A stretch of DNA of 64,000 nucleotides from Rhynchopus sp. YZ270_cl-10. Lineage: Eukaryota; Euglenozoa; Diplonemea; Diplonemida; Diplonemidae. Position numbers and translations under genes: made by a program. Below the pieces are notes generated by a model. It was not told the origin of the DNA. It ran no database searches and saw only the letters and a program-made list of their open reading frames with translations. Below, piece after piece: positions 52,763 to 61,088 of the stretch (position 1 is the first letter of the stretch; each line of letters begins with the position of its first letter). The stretch spans positions 151,501 to 215,500 of the forward strand of contig OZ037846.1 of assembly GCA_964035575.1 (NCBI GenBank), read 5' to 3'.

Positions 52763-54445
52763 GAAGGGTTGGAGAGGGGGTGTGTGGTGGTGTTGTGTAG
52801 CGCAGTACACCCAAACCCCAGGTTCCCACTGTGGAGGGTGTTTGATGAGAATAAGGGAGGGGGGGGGGGAAGATAATTATAATATGGAGCAAAAAAAGAG
52901 CCCCAATATATTACTAAACGTGGCATATTTTTGGAGATACACACGGAAATGACAAAAGCAAAGGCGCAGATCATCACGCGTTAGTGAAACTTAAAGCCGC
53001 AACCGATAAAAAAAAAGGCACTTTTGTGTGGCATGCAACCAATCAAGACCTGCAAAATGTGCTGCCAAGGAAGGGGATAAGGCTCAGATAGCGAAGAGGA
53101 AGACAAAACGGCAGAACGAGAAGCTTGGCTGACGGGAAGACCTTGGAGAGTGTCGTAATGTTGAGAGGGTTGGGCGCAGAGATTCTTGCAGAGATTTTTT
53201 CGGTCTTAGTGTAACGAGGACGGCATATTTTGGGACATATCCTCAATTCATAACTCAGAAAGTTTACAAATACTGAGTCCTACACCTTCTGCACCGTGTT
53301 TTAGCCAAGCCATGGCGTGCAAGGGAGTTTCGGGGGAAAGTGAATGAGGGTGTAAGCATTTAGTATGCATCAGGAGAGGCTGCAGCATAATCATAAGGAA
53401 GCCGAAGGAAACACACGAATATTCGCTGCATTGTTCTTTTCAACGCTGTAATGTGAGAAGAACCTCATCAGAGGAATGCGGAAGTGTGTTCCCGGTGTGT
53501 CTCGAATCGCGGAGACCGTGTTGTGTTGATGAAAGCCGCAAACGGGTTTGCAGAATAAGCCAGCGGATTCGCCAACCAGACGTAGACTGTGGGTTTTTTT
53601 TTATACAATAATTGTTCTGTTCAGAGATTCCTCCTGTGATTCGTCTTCAAACCTTTCGGCGCTTTCGAAGCGTCTTCTACACAAGCCTGTTCCAAGTTGT
53701 GCGCATCGACGTAGGAAGGGAGGGAGGGAGGGAGGAGAAAACTGGCAAGGTGGACGTAACTCTCGTGCACACCCTAATACGAAGGTTCGCTTTTTTCGCT
53801 CTCAAAAAACCACTTTTTTTCCCCCCTTTCTTTTGGGATCCCGAACCAAGCTGGCTACGGAAAAAAAAAACGTTTAAAATAGAATCTGACTTCAGGATTG
53901 TGCACCTTTCCTGTCGATTCTATTTCCTCTTTTGCCAAAATGCTTGACACACATAAACACAACTACACCACTACACACAACAACAACAAAGGGCCATATT
54001 CTGCGCAAGAATTACCCTCACTAGGCATCAACTACACAACACCAGTGGCCACAGGGAGGGGGAAACATTGAGCGAAGAACAAAAATAGGACATTCACATT
54101 GAGAGAAACCTACTTACAGTACTCACCTTCGAAAAAAAACAAAAAAAAGGTGAAGTTGATAGTGCAAACGTCCTCTGGGACGCAGGCACTGACCCGGGTT
54201 TACCGAACCCCCCCGGAGTGTTGCGGGACTAAGGGCGGTGTGAGTATGCATTTCCAGAGGTAATGGATACTCGTACAAAAGTATTTTCATTCTTTTCTTT
54301 ACACCGTTTTTTCAACAATTTTTTTGTGTGCGAGTTAGGCACCGCACCACACTATTACTCGAGTAGTGGAGAAAGTGCATTACTGCCAAAAAAAAGAAAA
54401 CACAAAAATTCTAAAAACGGTGTTGAAAGAAGGCTATCTGCATTA
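52763..54445. other. Gene-free spacer 5' of the CLC gene
   Basis: No gene recognised on either strand. Expected to contain the CLC 5' UTR; on the minus strand CCACAG at about 52826-52831 is a candidate acceptor. Confidence 0.5.
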
Positions 54446-55919
54446 CTGGGGGGGAGCTATTAAAGTATACGTATACTTTATTCGGCGGGAATTACTGCTT
54501 AAATGGCCAAAAAACGAAAAATGGAAGAAAAAAAAAATCACTGTTATTTTGGGGTTTCTAGTAGCCGAAACCTCGCGAAAACACCACCATTGGCATTTTT
54601 GGGCCAATCCCAGCCAGTGGTGGGGTCAATGTGGAAAAATGAACAATTTTTTGGTGACTTAAATTTTCACAAATCTGAACCCCATCAGCACCAATCGTGT
54701 AAAAACTGATACACGCGTTTTAGGTCAAAAATACTCGTTTCTCAGCGCAAAGTGACCCCATCACAGCACGTACAGAATCCGGACCACCGAAATCAAAAAA
54801 AAAAATTTTTCGATTTTTTGTGCAAAACTTGCTGAAAAATTTTTTTAGTAAGAAAAATGTACACAAAAACCGTATCAGTCCTATTCGTGGTCATTTACCC
54901 CCCCCCCTTTGGGTCGGTGAACCGGAAATTTTGGAAATAAGGGGGTAAAATAAGGGGGGGGGGGGGGGGGTAAATGAGGGGGTAAGGGGGGGGGGTAAAT
55001 TACCATGTTATGGGTTAGGTCATGTTTTTGGGTGGGAAGGGGGGACTTTTTCATACACGGTGGGGTAAAATTTTGCACAACACAGTGTGACGACACATGC
55101 TCTCATGACAAATGTGTCATCTGAAAAAAATTCCTCACTTCCTTGCGACATCGCAAGCAGTCATGCATCATGGATCCACATCATCCACATCATCTTTCTG
55201 CCCGTGCCTGAACCATGACTGGTCAGGGATCACGGTGTTGCCTCAGATTCCGTGAGGTGTCCCAAACGTATCGCCCACGCAGCACAAACGTACCCACCTG
55301 CACCCATCTACCTGCACACGTGATGTAAAACAGGGTGAAAGATTATTTGCACTTTACCCCTTTCCTCATTTCGAGCTTGTCTCCAGCTTCAAATCAGACG
55401 AGTCCTACAGTCTCCGGATGTACGACCCGCTGAACACATCAGCCCCTCCCAGCAAACCATAAAACAAAACAGGTATGCGCTGCACTAAGTGAAACTATTA
55501 CCCCATAATTACACGCCAGGTGGTGTTTTGCCACTCGTTCCCTGAACCCCCTCGCTTCGCTCGTGGGTTTAGGTCACTCGTGACAAAACACCACCTGGCG
55601 TGTTGCGGCGATAATTACCCAAAAATTACCTGGTGGCTGGTACTTTACCCCCCCAGGGGGGTAAAGTACCAGCCACAACAGGGTATTATAAGGGGGGGGG
55701 GTAAATTACCATGTTATTTTGGCCTGAACCGTTTTTTTCTGAAAAAGGGGGTAAAATAAGGGGGGGGGGTAAATTTAGGGGGGGGGGGGGTAAATGACCA
55801 CGAATAGGACTGATACTTTATTTCACATATTTCCACGCTCAAAATGGGTTTCCGCACCGTATACTTTATTACCCCCGTATACTTTATTAGCACCGTATAC
55901 TTTATTAGCCCCCCCCCAG
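54446..55919. mobile_element. TA-flanked inverted-repeat element interrupted by another element
   Basis: Ends CTGGGGGGGAGCTATTAAAG (left) and, read inward from the right, CTGGGGGGGGGCTAATAAAG. TA stands outside both (54444-54445, 55920-55921), as in Tc1/mariner-type elements. The word AATAAAGTATACG occurs as an inverted pair at the left end and three times at the right end (55858-55911); the same word opens the ends of the element at 14895-15973. It contains diverged repeat 'P' and is split by the element at 54872-55816. Non-coding. Confidence 0.75.
54872..55816. mobile_element. Nested 945-bp foldback element with GGGGGTAAAT words
   Basis: Ends GTATCAGTCCTATTCGTGGT and its complement, followed by TCATTTAC and a C-run (G-run at the right). 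The word GGGGGTAAAT(A/G) recurs at both ends, together with TAAATTACCATGTTAT. A strong hairpin at 55513-55600 (CCAGGTGGTGTTTTG stem) has GCTTCGC at the apex (55554-55560). It lies wholly inside the element at 54446-55919, so it is the younger insertion. Confidence 0.78.
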
Positions 55920-55921
55920 TA

Positions 55922-56456
55922 GGACTCTAATGAAATAGCCAGAAGGCACATGGACAAAAAACTGATGAGAAAAAAAGTTGACTTTGAAATACAAAGCCTG
56001 TGACAATGTACCGGAAAAAAATCTTGTGTTCTCTCAATTCTGCTGAAGAGAAGGAACAATAGGGTGCACTAAATGCACCCAAACTTTTTTTTCGCTTTTT
56101 TGTGGATTGTTTGTTTTTTTTTGTGACGGCCTCGTCACTTAAAAAAAGAAGACGACCAAATGAAAGATGACTACTCTCATTAACACACATACCCAACGGC
56201 ACTCATACAACAAACATCGGTGGGGTACAAACCCTCCTTAGAGTTTTGAAATCCCAAAATTTGCCTTAGTTTTGACCCGTGGTGTAGATTATTTCTCCAG
56301 GGTGGAGTTCCAGGAGCGTGGGTCTCCCCATGTCCACACACCCCATTTTTTTTCGATCGCAATTACTTGTTTTTTTTTTGATAAATTGTTGGAGTAGTGT
56401 AGTTGCCTCGGTTGTGTTGCCACAGTTGTGCAATCTCCACTGTCTGTGGGGTAAAA
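55922..56456. other. Gene-free spacer
   Basis: A repeat 'S' fragment near 55980-56012. Nothing else recognised. Confidence 0.45.
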
Positions 56457-56563
56457 TTCATATCGGAACCGAAACTTTGGGGAACCGGGAACCGGGGAAT
56501 CGGTTCCCTGGTTCCCGGTTCCGAAATGACCCGGTTCCCCAAAGTTTCGGTTCCGATGTGAAT
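56457..56563. terminator. 107-bp hairpin just 3' of the mucin-like gene
   Basis: 34-base arms (ATTCATATCGGAACCGAAAC... and its complement) with two mismatches enclose more GGAACC/GGTTCC words. It starts 43 bases after the stop codon of the gene at 56607-57761, so it would fold in that gene's 3' UTR and may affect RNA 3'-end formation or stability. It may equally be one more inverted-repeat mobile element; the regulatory role is speculative. Confidence 0.5.
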
Positions 56564-56606
56564 TCTCCGCTTTTTTGTTTTGTTTTGTTTTTTGTTCCTT
56601 TTTTTT

Positions 56607-57761
56607 TCACTCTGCCAGGAGCACGTCTGTTGGCTCGTACATCTCTTCAGGCGGCATGTAGGGTGCGGATGTTGTTTCTTTGGGGTCCTCTTGCTCTTGC
56701 GTTGGTGCAGCGTTCTTTTGCCCAAAGAGCTTGCGGATGATGAACAGAGACACCACAAGGGCGGCAAGGGTACCGCACACCACAGCGACCACAACGTAAA
56801 GCGAGACACCGTCATCTGTATCTTCGACAGGAAGAGTCCGCCACGTGAGCTCGAAGCTTTCTTCTGACAGCCCTTCCGTTGCAGCCACACGCAGCAGCAC
56901 ACACATTTGCTCTGCCTCTGTGTTGGCCATCTCAACCACGTCCCCACGCGTGCCACACCCCACAACCCCACCCATGCCCTGCACCTCCAGCAAGGACCCC
57001 TCAGTAAGCCCTGCAGCAACTGTCGTGAACTGCACCCGCTCAGGTGCCTCGAAACACCAGCACAGCACGCCTGCATAGCCTGTAGAGCTGGTGAGCGACT
57101 TCTTCAGGTGGCGCGCGTCAGATGGCAAGGCAGTGCAGTCCGCAGGGGTGACGGGTGGTGCAGGTGTCGGTGCGGCCGTCGGTGGTGCGGGTGTTGGTGG
57201 CGACGTGGGTGGCATGGGTGTTGGAGGTGGCCGAGTTGTCGGTGCAGGTGTGGGTGCCGATGTTGGTGTTATCAGTACAGGTGCAGGCGTTGGCAGCGCT
57301 GTTGGTGGGGACGGCGTAGGTGGTGCGGGTGTTGGCGACAATGTGGGTATCCCAGTAGGTGCAGGTGTTGGCGGCGCTGCTGTCGGTGCAGGAGTCGGTG
57401 GTGTAGGCGGTGGCAATGTCGGTTCAGATGTTGGCGCAGTTGTCTCTGATATAGGTGCTGTGGGTGCCGATGTGGGCGTTGCAGATGGCACTGCTGTGGG
57501 TGGGCTTGTCTGCAGTGGCGCTACTGTCGGCGCTGCCGTTGGCGCCACTGTGGGCACTCCTGTGGGTACCGCAAGTGGGGCTTCTGTAGGTGCGGCAGTT
57601 GGTGGAGCTGCTGTGGGCACTGTTGTGGGCTCAGCTGTGGGTGACGCCGTCGTTGGCGCAACTGTTTCAACGACACCTGCCTGCGTGTGATAGCCCCCTG
57701 GCAGAAACACCACGAGTATGCAGCAGGACCACCACATCGGTGGCATGGACGCCGACCTCAT
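56607..57761 (-). CDS. Mucin-like type I membrane protein with a Cys-rich domain
   Basis: 384 aa from ATG 57761, with a second ATG five codons on (57746). Signal peptide (MWWSCCILVVFLPGGYHTQA); about 170 residues of Pro/Thr/Ala/Ser repeats (units such as APTAAPT, PPTPAPT), a likely O-glycosylated stalk; a compact domain of about 115 residues with six Cys (CTALPSD..., LCWCFEAPE, VVGCGTRGD, EQMCVLL); one membrane span (LYVVVAVVCGTLAALVVSLFIIR); and an acidic 40-residue cytosolic tail (PPEEMYEPTDVLLAE). No catalytic motif is seen. A cell-surface adhesion or receptor role is a guess from architecture. Similar TAAPT-rich linkers occur in the transposase at 746-3694, but only as low-complexity sequence. 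A hairpin follows the stop codon. Confidence 0.85.
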   Translation of the reverse strand: MRSASMPPMWWSCCILVVFLPGGYHTQAGVVETVAPTTASPTAEPTTVPTAAPPTAAPTEAPLAVPTGVPTVAPTAAPTVAPLQTSPPTAVPSATPTSAPTAPISETTAPTSEPTLPPPTPPTPAPTAAPPTPAPTGIPTLSPTPAPPTPSPPTALPTPAPVLITPTSAPTPAPTTRPPPTPMPPTSPPTPAPPTAAPTPAPPVTPADCTALPSDARHLKKSLTSSTGYAGVLCWCFEAPERVQFTTVAAGLTEGSLLEVQGMGGVVGCGTRGDVVEMANTEAEQMCVLLRVAATEGLSEESFELTWRTLPVEDTDDGVSLYVVVAVVCGTLAALVVSLFIIRKLFGQKNAAPTQEQEDPKETTSAPYMPPEEMYEPTDVLLAE

Positions 57762-58450
57762 CCACAGCAGGATGCGTGCTTTGTGTTGTGTTGCGTTGTC
57801 TGTTGTCTGTTGGTAGGGGTAGGTTGATGAAGTGAACGATGCTGGGCTCACCTTTTGGTGCCAAAACAACACACAGACAAAGAAGAAACATGCAAGATGA
57901 AGCAACTCAGGGTGGTGTAGGAATACTGCATTAAAAAAGTGAAGAGGGAGGTGGTGAAGATCTGTTTGTTGTTTGCAAACAAAAGCAACCAAAAAAAGGA
58001 GGGCAGAAAACCCTTTTAGGACCGCGCGTACAGGTCTGTGGTCCTGTTTTTTTTTCAGTACCGCGCCACCAAAAATAACAAAGTCTATTAGGTGAGAATG
58101 CCGTAGGTGAACACTGAGTTGGTCCCAACCTGTTTTCCCACCTTTTCCTCCCCCCTTATTTTTTGGCAATACTGGTGTTCCCGAAAGGGCCCATATTGAC
58201 AGGTCCTTGACATGTCCTTGACACAAGGTTTACAGGGGAAAATGACACACCCCCCCCTATATTGACATGTCCCCGACAGCAGATCGGTAACACCAAATCA
58301 GGGGCTCCGCTACCGTATAAAGTTCTGTTGCGGCGCAACAGAAGTCTGAAAAAAAGGGGGGGGGAAAAAAAAAAAAAAAAATCCCATGGTGTTGAACCAC
58401 GGGAGTACCATGGGAACTGGGTTGCTGACCGCACCATCCGGGCTGTACCT
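57762..58450. other. Gene-free spacer 5' of the mucin-like gene
   Basis: 58188-58275 repeats TTGACATGTCC and TTGACAGGTCC four times. Nothing else seen. Confidence 0.5.
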
Positions 58451-58613
58451 CAATTTTTTTTTGCCTGCGGCGCCATTTTTCCTTTTTTGCTCCGCAAAAA
58501 AGGATTCGATGTGTGACTCTGTGCTGAAAAAGCTAGATTTTTACACCGTGCCCTAAATTTTTTTTCGCCTGCGGCGCCATTTGTTTGATTTTTTTTTGCT
58601 CCGCAAAAAAAAT
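58451..58613 (+). repeat. Two direct copies of dispersed repeat 'C'
   Basis: 58451-58503 and 58541-58613. The second includes the ACACCGTGCCCTAAA head. Confidence 0.8.
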
Positions 58614-59104
58614 ACAGTTCCCAATGTCCCTGGTCAGCAGGGCCGAAAAATTTTTGGGCACAAAAACAGCTGACCCCCCAATCTTGAAATCTGAATTCCT
58701 GGATAAGACACTGGCGCAGGGTGAAAAAAAAACCCCCGCAACAGAACTCAAAAAAAATCTGAAAACGTAGCGGAGGGGCTGCACCAAATACTCAATAATA
58801 AAAAAGAGAAAGGCACCCCCGTACGTGCGGTAGTTACACGGATTTGGCCTTTGACCTCACCTCACCCCACCCACCCACCCACCCACCCATATCCCCTTCC
58901 CTTCGCTGCATACAGTTAGTGTAATAACAGGTTATGTGCAAACCACAACCATGCTTATCTGCCTCCCCCATGAACACGTAACCCGTGTTTTGTTGTTAGG
59001 CTTTTAAACAATACAAACAAAATGTGTGTGTGGCATTTTGTTTTCTTAAAGCGCAAACAGCGTCCCCCCCGTACCCCCACTGCTGCGTGAACAAAAAAAA
59101 GAAA
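58614..59104. other. Gene-free spacer
   Basis: A CCCA/CCAC tandem run lies at 58866-58890. No gene or element recognised. Confidence 0.45.
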
Positions 59105-59310
59105 AGTTTATAAGATGATCCTAAGCCTCTCTGTGCTTAGTCACCTTATCATATTCGTTATCGCACAGCAAAAATGGAAGAAGAGTTTATAAGATGAACC
59201 TGAGCCGTGCATAGTCACATAAGTTTGTCTTGAAATACAAAATACAACTTCATGAACAGTACCTTTGTATTGATCGGTAGGTGGACACCCCCAACCATGC
59301 AGTCCTACAG
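59105..59310 (+). repeat. Dispersed repeat 'S' with a doubled head
   Basis: Heads at 59105-59145 (CTAAGCCTCTCTGTGCTTAG) and 59180-59220 (diverged), then the body with GGTGGACACC and CCAACCATGCAGTCCTAC. The body is shorter than at 39931. Confidence 0.7.
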
Positions 59311-59621
59311 AGAAAACTTTGAATTGATTGTTAAGCCTTTCTCTTGGCCACCCTTGAAAAGAAAAGAAGCAAACGTTATAAAGCAAAACCGGTGTTCGGC
59401 ACCTACGGCCTGAAAAACGACTTATTACAAAAGTGAAATGCTGCGGATACAGTCGACCTGACCCACTGTTCCGGAATGTAACCCCAGAACCCAACAACCA
59501 CAGTTCCACTAACGCAAGGGAAAGAACGAAAAATAGACACTTTCCAAAAAACCCCCCTCGACTTCGAGGACCCACCATCACACAACCAACAGACCCCACC
59601 TTTCCACCCCAAGGGTATGCC

Positions 59622-60746
59622 TTAATACCGGAAAGCGCCGCTGTCAGCAAGAAGCCAGACAAGAAGCCCTGCACACACCACCCCTCCCGCCTTCCCCTTC
59701 CACGTGTGCAGGCGTGGAACGGATCCATCGCTGAAGTAGACGTACACCAGCACCAAAGGAACGATAAGCGGCAGCGCGTCGTTCACATCAGTCACAATTC
59801 TCTGTGGGGGGAAAAAATGGGCATTTTTTTGCATTTTTTGCACCCCCCCCAGCGTTCGTCAACCCTAAGAAATTCCCTTCGGGGTAACTGCTTGAAAAAT
59901 TAGATTAGTGTACACACCCAGAACGACTCCACTTTTTCGAGATATACAATACATAAAAAGATCGGGTCTTTTGTTTGTGCTCTCAAAGCCGTTTTGTTTG
60001 CCCTGCAGCGCTGCCTCCAATCTTTTTAGAATTGACAACGAGTTGTTTTATCAAAAAATGAAATCCACCCATTTCCATGCAATAAAACACACAAAAATGG
60101 GGAATCGATACTCTCTCCCCCCTCCCCCATCCCCCCTTTTTTGTCCTCCACCCCCACATACCTGCAGAACTGCCTTCCCTTTCGCGGCGGAGTCCACATC
60201 CGATATTGGGGCTGCAGTGCGTGGCTGCGCTCCCCCTTTCCTCTCATCGACCGTCTCATCATCACACCTGAACCGAAGGTACGACCCGGAACCTCCTGGG
60301 AGACATAGCTGCGTACGTGCGTCACGTTCACCACGTTCTAGGGCGTTGACGATGTCTGCCGCCTTTCGGTCACACTCGGTTTTGGTAGGCGCATCAGCGT
60401 TGAGCCACAACCCATCCTTGCACACCACCGCCATATACTGCAGGGGCCTCAGATAGCTTGCATCCACAAACTCATGCAGCCTCCGCACACCTACCTCATG
60501 GCACATCCCATCTGCCTCGGGCACCACTAGCTCAGCGATCAGCTCCTCGGCAGCGCACTTCCTGCACTCCGGCCGCTCCACCGTGCAGGCACACGATATG
60601 CAGGCACAACCTTTACATCCTTCGTGATGTGGTGCACCAAACATCTCAATCACAGCCTCACCAGAAGTCGATGGGAGCATCATGAGGAGCATCGAGAAGA
60701 GCACCAAAAGGGGGACCGAATACGAGAGTGAGGCATGAGCAGGCAT
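59622..60746 (-). CDS. Cys-rich secretory-pathway protein with two C-terminal hydrophobic segments
   Basis: Two exons, 60746-60162 and 59801-59622, joined at a phase-0 GTATGT...CCACAG intron of 360 bp: 254 aa. Starts MPAHASLSYSVPLLVLFSML, a signal peptide. Residues about 40-75 hold a dense Cys cluster (GCKGCACISCAC, ECRKCAA), and more Cys follow (GMCHEV, VVCKDG, TECDRK, QLCLPG, RFRCDD), suggesting a disulfide-bonded luminal domain. Exon 2 adds two hydrophobic stretches (ALPLIVPLVLVYVYF and GVVCAGLLVWLLA), so the protein is probably membrane-anchored. I do not recognise a family. Confidence 0.8.
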
Positions 60747-61088
60747 GGGTGTGTTGAGTGACCCGTTGTAGGGGGGGTCGGAGGGGGGGTGTCCTGTGTG
60801 TAAAAAAATCTTTTTGGAGAGTGTTTTTTGAATGGATTGAAAACAAAGGAGTTCTAGTTGCTATTGGGGGAAGGGGTTGTGGGCAGTTTATAGAATATGT
60901 GCATTTCCTTTTTTGTGGAAACAAAAAAGGGTAATTTTTCAGATTATTTTCTCCGCCTCACCGTATCACCCTTCCCTACAAACAACAATTTGTTTTTTAG
61001 ATTCATATACTTTCAGTTCACAGAATTGAAAGCATTTGAGAGGGGTCAACACATCCCAAATTACAAAAACTGTTAAAACCCCCTACCT
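60747..61088. other. Spacer between two genes
   Basis: No feature beyond C- and T-rich tracts. Would include the 5' UTR of the Cys-rich gene and the 3' UTR of the armadillo gene. Confidence 0.45.

Noticed and set aside
52763-52810. Extension of the CLC protein upstream to 52810
   Set aside because: That extension would begin at GTG, not ATG. The first in-frame ATG is 52762.
57091-57690. Plus-strand Gly/Val-rich frame opposite the mucin-like gene
   Set aside because: It is the antisense shadow of the Pro/Thr/Ala repeats. No start context or domains.
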